Source: JAHJQQ01 sp964458835 (GTDB lineage Bacteria > Pseudomonadota > Gammaproteobacteria > Thiohalobacterales > Thiohalobacteraceae). Taken from it: DNA of 14,646 nt. Where the stretch lies: NCBI GenBank assembly GCA_964458835.1, contig CAYWKV010000061.1:1-14646 (forward strand). The letters run 5' to 3'. Every line of letters starts with the position of its first letter. Within the stretch, counting starts at the first letter, position 1. Of the stretch, positions 7,364 to 14,538 are shown in pieces. A model generated the notes under the pieces. The model ran no database searches, was not told the DNA's origin, and saw only the letters and a program-made list of their open reading frames with translations. Both the position numbers and the translations under genes were made by a program.

Positions 7364-7587
7364 GCCACGAAATCCACGAAACCCACGAAACGTTTTTGGC
7401 TTGGAAAAACTCGGATTGAGCAGCCACCGCGAGAAGCGCGGCGGTGAATCTGTGGTTCGCCCCATCGGCCCGGTGGTCTGTCCATCCAGACCTCTTTTCC
7501 CACGACCGCACCGCTTGCGGCAACCGCATGAGCCGACCGCCCAAGCGGCCATCATTATGGTTTCGTGGATTTCGTGGGTTTCGTGGC
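7364..7587. repeat. Inverted-repeat element with three 9-bp units per arm, copy 2
   Basis: Each 28-base arm (7364-7391 and 7560-7587) is three tandem 9-mers of the form CCACGAAAY. The arms are inverted copies matching at 26 of 28 positions and flank a 168-base centre with no open frame I can support. The element starts 18 bases after the engB stop codon and ends 25 bases before the terminator of the candidate RNA. No target-site duplication or transposase is visible. A non-autonomous mobile element or a large structured repeat are both possible. Confidence 0.75.
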
Positions 7588-7611
7588 TAAAGCATTTATC
7601 CGGACAGCGGG

Positions 7612-7652
7612 CAAAAAGAAACCCCGGTATCAAGGGGGGGGAGTACCGGGGT
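7612..7652 (-). terminator. Intrinsic terminator ending the candidate small RNA or polA transcript
   Basis: A perfect 9-bp stem ACCCCGGTA/TACCGGGGT (7621-7629 with 7644-7652) closes a 14-base loop. On the minus strand it is followed by TTCTTTTTG. The plus strand has no T-run after the stem, which fixes the direction. It lies about 265 bases past the polA stop codon. Confidence 0.85.
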
Positions 7653-7730
7653 CAACACCACCCGGCTTGGGGATACCGGGCTGGGGGAATCCCGTTCTAG
7701 GGAGGAAGAACGGGACTGAAAAAGTCACTT
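7612..7730 (-). ncRNA. Candidate small regulatory RNA in the polA-engB gap (Spot 42/ErsA position)
   Basis: Read on the minus strand, three hairpins follow one another. The first has an 8-9 bp stem (7691-7698 with 7707-7714) and the loop TCCTCCCT. The second has a 5-bp stem (7661-7665 with 7676-7680) and the loop TATCCCCAAG. The third has a 9-bp stem (7621-7629 with 7644-7652), a loop containing eight Cs, and a T-run, so it is an intrinsic terminator. All loops are C-rich and could pair with Shine-Dalgarno sequences. Spot 42 in E. coli and ErsA in Pseudomonas are encoded in this same gap and orientation. No sequence homology is claimed. The 5' end is uncertain. A weak -10 TAGATT (7737-7742) would give about 119 nt, and a better TAGAAT (7793-7798) about 175 nt. 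It could also be a processed polA 3' UTR. Confidence 0.55.
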
Positions 7731-7792
7731 CACCTGAATCTACCTGTCACCTCGCAGTGCCATTCGATCTCGCCTTTCAGCACCCATTGTGA

Positions 7793-7798
7793 ATTCTA
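7793..7798 (-). promoter_or_regulatory. Possible -10 box upstream of the candidate small RNA
   Basis: Minus-strand TAGAAT matches five of six bases of the -10 consensus and would start transcription near 7786. The hexamer 17 bases further upstream (ATGCAG) is a poor -35. A sigma-E-like reading (GGAATGC, 17 bases, TCTAGA) is possible but weak. Confidence 0.25.
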
Positions 7799-7808
7799 GA
7801 CCACGTCT

Positions 7809-7832
7809 ACGGGGCCTGCATTCCAACCCCGT
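7809..7832. repeat. Small hairpin downstream of polA
   Basis: ACGGGG (7809-7814) and CCCCGT (7827-7832) can form a 6-bp stem with a 12-base loop, 85 bases past the polA stop codon. On the minus strand no T-run follows, so it is not a convincing terminator. It might protect a 3' end. The rest of 7833-7916 shows nothing recognisable. Confidence 0.35.
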
Positions 7833-7916
7833 GGCAAAAAATTTCGCCTATCGAAAAATCGCCGTTGCCGCGGAGCGTCGATACATTGACGGATGCATCC
7901 CGTGCCGACACCCCAC

Positions 7917-10627
7917 TCAGTGCGCCTCGTCCCAGTTGGCGCCGACACCTACATCGACCTCCAGCGGCACCAGAAGTTCCGCGGCCCCGCGCATGCAGTT
8001 CAGGATGCCGGACCGGAGCCGGTCCACGTCGGACTCGGCCACCTCGAACACCAGTTCGTCGTGCACCTGCATGATCATGCGCGCCCGCACGCCGCTCTCG
8101 CGCAGCCAGGCGTCGGCGCGGATCATGGCGAGCTTGATGATGTCGGCCGCGGTGCCCTGCATGGGGGCGTTGATGGCGGTACGCTCCGCGGCGTTGCGGC
8201 GCTGCTGGTTGCGCACGTTGATCTCCGGCAGATACAGCCGCCGCCCGAACACCGTCTCGACATAACCCCGGTCGTGCGCCTGTGCGCGCGTCGCGTCCAT
8301 GTAGGCCTTCACGCCCGGGTAGCGCGCGAAATAGCGGTCGACATAGTCCTGCGCGGCGTCGCGGTCGATGCCGAGCTGCTTCGCCAGGCCGAAGGCCGAC
8401 ATGCCGTAGATCAGTCCGAAGTTGATGGCCTTGGCCGAACGGCGCTGATCCGCCGTGACCTGCTCGCGCGCCAGACCGAAGACCTCGGCGGCCGTGGCGC
8501 GATGGATGTCCTCGCCGTCGGCGAAGGCCTGCAGCAGGCCCGCGTCCCGCGACAGGTGCGCCATGATGCGCAGCTCGATCTGCGAATAATCGGCGGCGAC
8601 GATACGGTACCCCGGCGGCGCGATGAAGGCCTGGCGGATGCGCCGGCCCTCCTCGGTGCGCACCGGGATGTTCTGCAGGTTCGGATCGGTGGACGACAGC
8701 CGGCCGGTGGCGGCCACGGCCTGCTGATAGGAGGTGTGCACGCGGCCCGTGCGCGCGTCGACCTGCTCGGGTAGGCGGTCGGTGTAGGTCGATTTCAGCT
8801 TCGACAGCGCGCGGTGATCGAGGATCAGCTTCGGCAGCGGATAATCCAGCGCCAGTTCCGCGAGCACGTTCTCCGCCGTCGACGGCGCACCCTTGGGGGT
8901 CTTGGCGCGCACCGGAAGTCCCTGCTTGTCGTAGAGGATCTCCTGGATCTGCTTGGGCGAGGCGAGGTTGAACGGCTGGCCGGCGACGCGCTGCGCCTCG
9001 GCCTCGAGCTCCCGCAGGCGCCCGGCCAGCTCGCGGCTCTGCCGTGCCAGCATGCCGGCGTCGACCAGCACCCCGGTACGCTCCATGCGCGACAGCACCG
9101 GCACCAGCGGCAGGTCGATGTCGCGGAACACACGCGCCAGCGCCGGCTCCCGCTCCAGCTGCGGCCACAGCGCGCGGTGCAGGCGCAGGGTGACGTCGGC
9201 GTCCTCCGCCGCATAGGGCGCGGCCGCCTCGATGGGTACCTGATCGAAACTGAGCTGCCTGGCGCCCTTGCCCGCCACCGCCTCGAAGGTGATGGTCTGG
9301 TGATCGAGGTATTTGAGTGCCAGCGAATCCATGTCGTGGCGCGTGGCGACGCTGTCGAGCACGTAGGATTCCAGCATGGTGTCGAAGGCGATGCCGGCGA
9401 GCTCGATGCCGTGGTTGGCCAGCACGTTCATGTCGTACTTGAGGTTCTGGCCGACCTTGCGGTGCGCGTCGCTCTCCAGCAGGGGCCGGAACTTTTCCAG
9501 CGTCGCCGTGCGGTCGAGCTGGTCGGGCGCGCCGACGTAAGTGTGCGCCAGCGGCACGTAGGCGGCCGCGCCGGGCTCGACGGCGAAGGATACGCCGACG
9601 ATGCGTGCCTGCATGTAGTCGAGGCTGGTGGTCTCGGTGTCGAAGGCGAACAGTTCGGCGCCATGCAGGCGCTCCAGCCAGCGGTCCAGCGCCGCCGTGG
9701 TCAGCACGGTCTCGTAGGCGGACGCCGTGTTCGGAACCGGCTGCACCGCCGGTGGCGCCGGGGTGCCGGCCTCGTCGAGCTGCCGCAGCCAGGCATTGAA
9801 CTCCAGCCGCTCGAGCAGTTCGCGCAGCCGCCCGCCATCGGGGGCGCGCATGCGCAGATCGTCGATGCCCTGCTCCAGCGGCACGTCGCAGCGGATGGTG
9901 GCGAGCTCGCGCGACAAGCGGAGCTGATCGAGGTGCTCGCGCAGGCTCTCGCCGACCTTGCCGCCGACCTCGCCGGCACGGGCGATGAGCGCGTCCAGGC
10001 TGCCGTATTCGGCCAGCCATTTGGCGGCGGTCTTGGGGCCGACCTTGGGTACGCCGGGGATGTTGTCGCTGCTGTCGCCCACCAGCGCCAGGTAGTCGAT
10101 CATGCGCTCGGGCGGCACGCCGAACTTGTCGATCACGCCCTGGGTGTCGAGCCGGCTGTTGGTCATGGTGTTGATGAGCGTGATGCGCTCGTCGACCAGC
10201 TGGGCGATGTCCTTGTCGCCGGTCGAGATCACCACCGGCAGGCCACGCGCCGCCGCCTGCCGCGCCAGCGTGCCGATGACGTCGTCCGCCTCGACGCCGG
10301 ACACCTGCAGGATGGGGAAGCCCATGGCCGCGACCAGCGCGTGCAGCGGTTCGATCTGCGCCGCCAGATCCTCCGGCATGGGCGGACGGTTGGCCTTGTA
10401 GTGCTCGAACATGTCGTCGCGGAAGGTCCTGCCCTTGGCGTCGAACACCACGGCGATGTGCTCGGGCGCGTAGTCGGCGAGCAGCTTGCGCAGCATGTTG
10501 GCGAGCCGTACACCGCACCCGTGGGCTCGCTGCGCGAGTTGGTCAGCGGCGGCAGGGCATGGAAGGCGCGGTAGAGATAGGAGGAGCCGTCCACCAGCAC
10601 CAGGGGGGTCGAAGTCGGTGTCGCCAT
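7917..10627 (-). CDS. polA: DNA polymerase I (PolA), frameshifted at about codon 42
   Basis: Repair and Okazaki-fragment polymerase with 5' nuclease, 3'-5' exonuclease and polymerase domains. The start ATG is at 10627, and the N-terminus to GAVYG reads LVDGSSYLYRAF with the nuclease aspartate D13. One base is missing at about 10504/10505, because the next conserved block (ANMLRKLLADY) is in another frame. Restoring one base gives 903 residues, against 928 in E. coli. The rest is intact: VVFDAKGRTFRDD, ADDVIG and STGDKD (5' nuclease); FAFDTETTSLD (exonuclease, proofreading residues present); DYSQIELR (motif A), RRSAKAINFGLIYG (motif B) and VHDELVFE (motif C). As written, the first frame ends at 10229 after 132 residues. 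An internal ATG at 10496 could restart but would lose D13. No decay is seen elsewhere, so a sequencing or assembly error, or a very recent mutation, is likely. Confidence 0.9.
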
Positions 10628-10663
10628 GCCGGTCGCGCCTTCCGTGCGTGTCTGCCGCAGAGG

Positions 10664-10679
10664 GCTTACATGCTATCAT
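10664..10679 (+). promoter_or_regulatory. Extended -10 promoter for the LOG-DUF2782 unit
   Basis: TGCTATCAT (10671-10679) matches an extended -10: the TG dinucleotide, one base, then TATCAT with five of six consensus bases. The -35 region is poor, as is common for extended -10 promoters. A start near 10686 excludes the in-frame ATG at 10678 and supports translation from 10723. No convincing polA promoter was found on the opposite strand of this 95-base divergent gap. Confidence 0.45.
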
Positions 10680-10722
10680 GCGCCTCCACCCCGTTTCCCC
10701 GACGGCAGGGCCGAAGCACCCG

Positions 10723-11448
10723 ATGGACCAGAAGACCCGCAGCCAGCACCCCGGCATGAAGCCGGCCAACGATACCCACCTCACGCGCGAATCCTGGAAG
10801 ATCTTCCAGATCATGGCGGAATTCGTCGAGGGCTTCGAGCGGCTGTCGAGCATCAAGCCCTCGGTGAGCATCTTCGGCTCCGCGCGCACGCCGCCGGACG
10901 CGCCCGAATACCGGCTCTGCGAGGAGATCGCGCGGGCCCTGTCTGACGCCGGCTTCTCGGTGGTCAGCGGCGGCGGCCCCGGCATCATGGAGGCGGCCAA
11001 CAAGGGCGCGCAGGCCGGCAAGTCGCCGAGCATCGGGCTGAACATCCAGCTGCCGCACGAGCAGGTCGGCAATCCCTATCAGGACATCGCGCTGAGCTTC
11101 CGGCACTTCTTCTCGCGCAAGGTGATGTTCGTGAAATACGCCTCGGCCTACGTGATGCTGCCGGGCGGCTTCGGCACCCTCGACGAGCTGGCGGAGATCC
11201 TCACGCTGGTGCAGACCGGCAAGTCGCGCCGCATCCCCATCATATTGGTGGGCGGTCCCTTCTGGGACGGGCTGATCGACTGGTTCACCCATACGCTGGT
11301 CAAGGCCGGGACCATCTCGCCGCAGGACCTCGATCTGTTCCAGGTCCTGGACACGCCCGAGGAAGTCGTCGATGCTATCTTCAAGTTCTACGAGACCCGG
11401 GGCTTCGAGCCGTCGGCCCAGGAACAGGAAATTCTGCTGCAGCTCTGA
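10723..11448 (+). CDS. LOG family (TIGR00730) Rossmann-fold protein
   Basis: Member of the LONELY GUY/TIGR00730 family. Characterised relatives hydrolyse nucleoside 5'-monophosphates to the free base and ribose 5-phosphate; the substrate here is unknown. The 241-residue protein has a Rossmann-type core starting VSIFGSAR (48-55). The two family signatures are GGGPGIMEAAN at 83-93 and PGGFGTLDE at 147-155. The R132/K133 pair is in the usual place. The N-terminal extension (THLTRESWKIFQIMAEFVEGFE) is typical of proteobacterial members. The start is uncertain. The ATG at 10723 is preferred because it lies downstream of the predicted transcription start, while ATGs at 10678 and 10756 are alternatives and none has a strong ribosome-binding site. 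It is divergent from polA and seven bases from the next gene. Confidence 0.88.
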   Translation: MDQKTRSQHPGMKPANDTHLTRESWKIFQIMAEFVEGFERLSSIKPSVSIFGSARTPPDAPEYRLCEEIARALSDAGFSVVSGGGPGIMEAANKGAQAGKSPSIGLNIQLPHEQVGNPYQDIALSFRHFFSRKVMFVKYASAYVMLPGGFGTLDELAEILTLVQTGKSRRIPIILVGGPFWDGLIDWFTHTLVKAGTISPQDLDLFQVLDTPEEVVDAIFKFYETRGFEPSAQEQEILLQL

Positions 11449-11455
11449 TCACGCC

Positions 11456-11800
11456 ATGACACGCCTACTGCTCACCGCCGCCCTGCTGTCCCTGTTCTCC
11501 GCCAGGCTGATGGCGCAGGACGAACCCGCCGCGCCACCCCAGGCCGCCGACGTGCCGCCGCCCGCCATGCCCGCCGACGAGCGCGAGGGCATCGAGCCCG
11601 AGGTGACCATCATCCGCAAGGCCGACCGCACGGTCGAGGAATACCGCATCAACGGCGAACTCTACATGATCAAGGTCACGCCCAGCCGCGGCGTGCCCTA
11701 CTACCTCGTCGACGCCGACGGCGACGGCAGCCTGGAAACCCGCCGCAACGAACTCGACCCCAAGATCCTGGTACCGAGCTGGGTGATCTTCCGCTGGTAG
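11456..11800 (+). CDS. DUF2782 domain protein, secreted
   Basis: Small exported protein of unknown function, 114 residues. A signal peptide covers about residues 1-20 (TRLLLTAALLSLFSARLMA). A Pro/Ala-rich linker (22-42) follows, then a compact domain (45-114) with the pattern VTIIRKADRTVEEYRINGEL, MIKVTP and PYYLVDADGDG, ending in PSWVIFRW. That C-terminal pattern is what I recognise as DUF2782, which is often encoded near polA in gammaproteobacteria. The ATG lies seven bases after the upstream stop codon with no clear ribosome-binding site, which suggests translational coupling. An open frame extends upstream to 11372 inside the previous gene, but the signal peptide fixes the start. No terminator with a T-run follows. 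Confidence 0.8.
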   Translation: MTRLLLTAALLSLFSARLMAQDEPAAPPQAADVPPPAMPADEREGIEPEVTIIRKADRTVEEYRINGELYMIKVTPSRGVPYYLVDADGDGSLETRRNELDPKILVPSWVIFRW

Positions 11801-11847
11801 CCGCGCTTCCGTGGCCGTCCGCTTCGCCGGACGCGGCGTACCGATCC

Positions 11848-11928
11848 GTAGCCCGGATGCAGCGCAGCGGAATCCGGGGGTGGCGCGTCGAGGCTGTCCC
11901 GGATTCCGTTTCACTCCATCCGGGCTAC
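11848..11928. repeat. BIME-like palindromic repeat (GTAGCCCGGATG family)
   Basis: Two 31-base arms (11848-11878 and 11898-11928) are inverted copies matching at about 27 of 31 positions, separated by 19 bases. Each starts at the outside with GTAGCCCGGATG and ends with CGGAATCCGGG. This sequence type is a common intergenic repeat in many proteobacterial genomes. It lies between the DUF2782 gene and cstA. A smaller 6-bp hairpin (CGTCCG, loop CTTCGC, CGGACG; 11816-11833) precedes it but has no T-run. Confidence 0.75.
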
Positions 11929-11955
11929 CGCACTTCAGCAGGGCCCGCTCCGCAT

Positions 11956-11983
11956 TTGCATCTCGCCCGCCGTGGTGAATAAT
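11956..11983 (+). promoter_or_regulatory. Possible cstA promoter
   Basis: TTGCAT (11956-11961) is followed after 16 bases by AATAAT (11978-11983), giving three of six and five of six consensus matches. A transcript would start near 11990, leaving about 60 bases of leader. No CRP-type TGTGA-N6-TCACA site is visible, although E. coli cstA is CRP-controlled. Confidence 0.3.
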
Positions 11984-12050
11984 CCACCGACCGAATCGTC
12001 GAACAACACGTCGGGGCGCCATGTCCGCCCCGCGCCGGAGGATCCCAGCC

Positions 12051-14150
12051 ATGCCCGTTCCCGCTGACACCCGACCGCGCCCGTTGACGCCGCTGGGCAT
12101 GCTGGTCTGGTTGGCCGTCGCCGTCGCCGGCGCCGCAGCGGTGGGCGGCATCGCCCTGCACCGCGGCGAGAGCATCAACAGCCTGTGGTTCATCGTCGCG
12201 GCCGTGTGCGTGTTCGCCATTGGCTACCGCTTCTACAGCGCCTTCATCGCGGCCAAGGTGCTGGTCATCGATCCGACGCGCGCGACGCCGGCGGAGCGCT
12301 TCGACGACGGCCGCGACTTCGTGCCGACCAACAAATGGATCGTCTTCGGCCACCACTTCGCCGCCATCGCCGGCCCCGGCCCCTTGATCGGCCCGACCCT
12401 GGCCGCCCAGTTCGGCTACCTGCCGGGCACGCTGTGGATCCTCATCGGCGCCGTGCTCGGCGGCTGCGTGCAGGACTTCGTCATCCTGTTCTTCTCCACC
12501 CGCCGCAACGGCCGCTCGCTCGGCCAGATGGCGCGCGACGAGCTCGGGCCGGTCGGCGGCATCGCCGCCCTCATCGGCGTGATGACCATCATGATCATCC
12601 TCATCGCGGTGCTGGGCCTGGTGGTGGTCAACGCCATGAAGCACAGCCCGTGGGCGACCTCGACCGTCGCGGCGACGATTCCCATCGCCATCCTCGTCGG
12701 GCTGTACATGCGCAACATCCGGCCCGGGCGCGTGCTGGAAGGCTCGATCCTCGGTCTCGCGCTGCTGCTGTTCGCGGTGTGGGGCGGCGGCTGGGTGGAC
12801 CATCAGCCCGGCCTGCGCGACTGGTTCGACTATGCCGCGCCGGATCTCGCGCTGATGATCATCGCCTACGGCTTCGCCGCGGCCGTACTCCCCGTGTGGC
12901 TGCTGCTGGCGCCGCGTGATTACCTGTCCACGTTCATGAAGCTCGGTACGGTGATCGCGCTGGCCATCGCCATCGTCGTCCTGCGCCCGGACATGAAGAT
13001 GCCGGCATTGACCCAGTTCGTCGACGGCACCGGCCCGATCTTCGGCGGCACGCTGTTCCCGTTCGTGTTCATCACCATCGCCTGCGGCGCCATCTCCGGC
13101 TTCCATGCGCTGATCGCATCCGGCACCACGCCCAAGCTGCTGGCCAACGAGCGCGACATGCGCATGATCGGCTATGGCGGCATGATGATGGAGTCCTTCG
13201 TCGCCGTCATGGCCATGATCGCCGCCTGTGTGCTCGATCCCGGCGTGTTCTTCGCCATCAACAGCCCGGCCGGCATCGTCGGCGCGGATGCCGCGACCGC
13301 GGTGGCGACCATCTCCAGCTGGGGCTTCCCCGTCACCGTCGAGCAGATGGAGGCGCTGGCGCGCGAGATGGGCGAGGCGACCCTGTTCGCGCGCACCGGC
13401 GGCGCGCCCTCGCTCGCCGTCGGCATGGCCAGCATCTTCGCCTCGGCCTTCGGCGCCGGCCTGCTGGCCATGTGGTACCACTTCGCCATCATGTTCGAGG
13501 CGCTGTTCATCCTCACCACGCTGGACGCCGGCACGCGCGTCGCGCGCTTCATGCTGCAGGACATGCTCGGCAACCTCGTGCCCGCGCTGGGCCGCACCTC
13601 GTGGTACCCCGGTGTGCTGTTCACCAGCGCGCTGGTGGTGATGGCGTGGGGCTATTTCCTCTACATGGGCACGCTCGATCCGCTCGGCGGCATCAACAGC
13701 CTGTGGCCGCTGTTCGGCATCTCCAATCAGATGCTGGCCGCCATCGCACTGTGCGTGGCGACCACCATCCTGATCAAGTCGGGCAAGGCGCGCTACGTCT
13801 GGGTCACGGCCGTGCCGCTGACCTGGCTGGTGACCATCACCTCCACCGCCGCCTGGGAGAAGCTGTTCAGCCCGGAGCCGCGCATCGGCTTCATCGCCCA
13901 CGCCAACGAACTCGCCACCCGGCTCGCCAGCGGCGCCATCCCGCCCGAGAAGTTCGCCCAGACGCAGCAGCTGATCTTCAACGACCGTCTGGACGCGGTG
14001 CTGACCATGCTGTTCCTGGTGCTCACCTGGGTGCTGGTGTTCGACACCCTGCGCGTCTCCCGTCGCGCCCTCGGCGGCCGCATCCACCCGCCGCTGTCCG
14101 AGGCGCCGCACGAACCGACGCGACTGGTCGAAGGCTGGGTACGGGACTGA
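12051..14150 (+). CDS. cstA: Carbon starvation protein CstA family transporter
   Basis: Inner-membrane transporter of the CstA/BtsT family. Characterised members take up peptides or pyruvate when carbon is scarce. The 699-residue protein (E. coli CstA is 701) is almost entirely membrane-spanning. The conserved N-terminal block NKWIVFGHHFAAIAGPGPL lies near residues 95-113 and is followed by GPTLAAQFGYLPG and VQDFVILFFSTRRNGRSLG. C-terminal signatures include HFAIMFEALFILTTLDAGTR and LWPLFGISNQMLAAIAL. The ATG at 12051 is chosen over 12021 because GGAGG lies nine bases upstream of it. The downstream YbdD/YjiX gene begins four bases after the stop codon, the standard pairing for this family. 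Whether the substrate is peptide or pyruvate cannot be read from sequence alone. Confidence 0.94.
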   Translation: MPVPADTRPRPLTPLGMLVWLAVAVAGAAAVGGIALHRGESINSLWFIVAAVCVFAIGYRFYSAFIAAKVLVIDPTRATPAERFDDGRDFVPTNKWIVFGHHFAAIAGPGPLIGPTLAAQFGYLPGTLWILIGAVLGGCVQDFVILFFSTRRNGRSLGQMARDELGPVGGIAALIGVMTIMIILIAVLGLVVVNAMKHSPWATSTVAATIPIAILVGLYMRNIRPGRVLEGSILGLALLLFAVWGGGWVDHQPGLRDWFDYAAPDLALMIIAYGFAAAVLPVWLLLAPRDYLSTFMKLGTVIALAIAIVVLRPDMKMPALTQFVDGTGPIFGGTLFPFVFITIACGAISGFHALIASGTTPKLLANERDMRMIGYGGMMMESFVAVMAMIAACVLDPGVFFAINSPAGIVGADAATAVATISSWGFPVTVEQMEALAREMGEATLFARTGGAPSLAVGMASIFASAFGAGLLAMWYHFAIMFEALFILTTLDAGTRVARFMLQDMLGNLVPALGRTSWYPGVLFTSALVVMAWGYFLYMGTLDPLGGINSLWPLFGISNQMLAAIALCVATTILIKSGKARYVWVTAVPLTWLVTITSTAAWEKLFSPEPRIGFIAHANELATRLASGAIPPEKFAQTQQLIFNDRLDAVLTMLFLVLTWVLVFDTLRVSRRALGGRIHPPLSEAPHEPTRLVEGWVRD

Positions 14151-14154
14151 GCCG

Positions 14155-14337
14155 ATGCGCGCGCTGCAACGCCTCTGGCAGATCGCGCGCCGCCTGAGCG
14201 GCGACGACGCCTACGAGCGCTACCTGGAACACTGGCGGACCCGCCACGCCGCCGAGGGCGGCCAGCCGCTGTCGCGGCGGGCCTTCTTCAAGGCCGAGCA
14301 GGAGCGGAAGTGGAACGGGGTGCGCCGCTGCTGCTAG
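14155..14337 (+). CDS. YbdD/YjiX family small protein
   Basis: Sixty-residue cytoplasmic-type protein with no signal peptide or membrane segment. It is rich in Arg and aromatic residues and ends in NGVRRCC, the conserved C-terminus of the YbdD/YjiX (DUF466) family. Other landmarks are the YERYLEHW segment (20-27) and the LSRRAFFKAEQERKW segment. Family members are encoded directly downstream of cstA or btsT, and some appear to be needed for that transporter's activity. Here the gene starts four bases after cstA, so the two are surely co-transcribed and probably coupled. The 12-bp palindrome CGCGGGCCCGCG and the adjoining CCGGATCCGG (14342-14364) follow the gene, but they lack a loop and T-run suited to a terminator. 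Confidence 0.9.
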   Translation: MRALQRLWQIARRLSGDDAYERYLEHWRTRHAAEGGQPLSRRAFFKAEQERKWNGVRRCC

Positions 14338-14431
14338 ACGACGCGGGCCCGCGGCCGGATCCGGTCTTTCACTCGAATGGTGCCTACGTAAGACAGGTCT
14401 GATTATTGAGCATCACCCAACCGTTGCCACC

Positions 14432-14538
14432 TGTAGGAGCGGGCTTTGCCCGCGAACGGGTGTATCACCGCCCGTTCGCGGGCAGCGCCCCAGGGCGGCT
14501 TCTCGGCGCAAGCGCCTCACCTTCAGCCCGCTCCTACA
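14432..14538. repeat. REP-type inverted repeat (REPIN-like) downstream of the cstA operon
   Basis: The left end TGTAGGAGCGGGC (14432-14444) and right end GCCCGCTCCTACA (14526-14538) are inverted copies of a REP sequence familiar from Pseudomonas and relatives. Inside, a perfect 13-bp inverted repeat (14448-14460 with 14471-14483) closes the 10-base loop TGTATCACCG. The right arm holds about 40 extra bases (14484-14523) absent from the left, so the pair is asymmetric. The remaining 3' sequence (14539-14646) has no supported gene. It has only a 7-bp hairpin at 14600-14616 (GAACCCC, TTC, GGGGTTC) without a T-run. Confidence 0.8.

Noticed and set aside
7364..7391. CRISPR or short tandem array
   Set aside because: The 9-mers are contiguous with no spacers, there are only three units per arm, and no cas genes are present.
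7621..7714. Plus-strand reading of the three hairpins as a CsrA/RsmA-sequestering RNA (GGA in G-rich loops)
   Set aside because: The loops do contain GGA when read on the plus strand, but the only T-run adjoining a stem is on the minus strand, and the position matches minus-strand small RNAs in other species. The minus orientation is better supported.
7743..7768. Sigma-54-like promoter (TGGCAC motif on the minus strand) upstream of the candidate small RNA
   Set aside because: The -24 half resembles TGGCAC, but the required GC at -12 is not at the right distance; GG followed ten bases later by TG is a mismatch.
11925..14111. Very long minus-strand open frame (728 codons) opposite cstA
   Set aside because: Its translation is low-complexity, rich in His, Gln, Arg and Asp, with no domain. 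It is the antisense shadow of a high-GC CstA gene, whose own product matches its family end to end.
14342..14364. Terminator for the cstA-YbdD operon
   Set aside because: The two perfect palindromes are loop-less and followed by mixed sequence, so they do not fit an intrinsic terminator.
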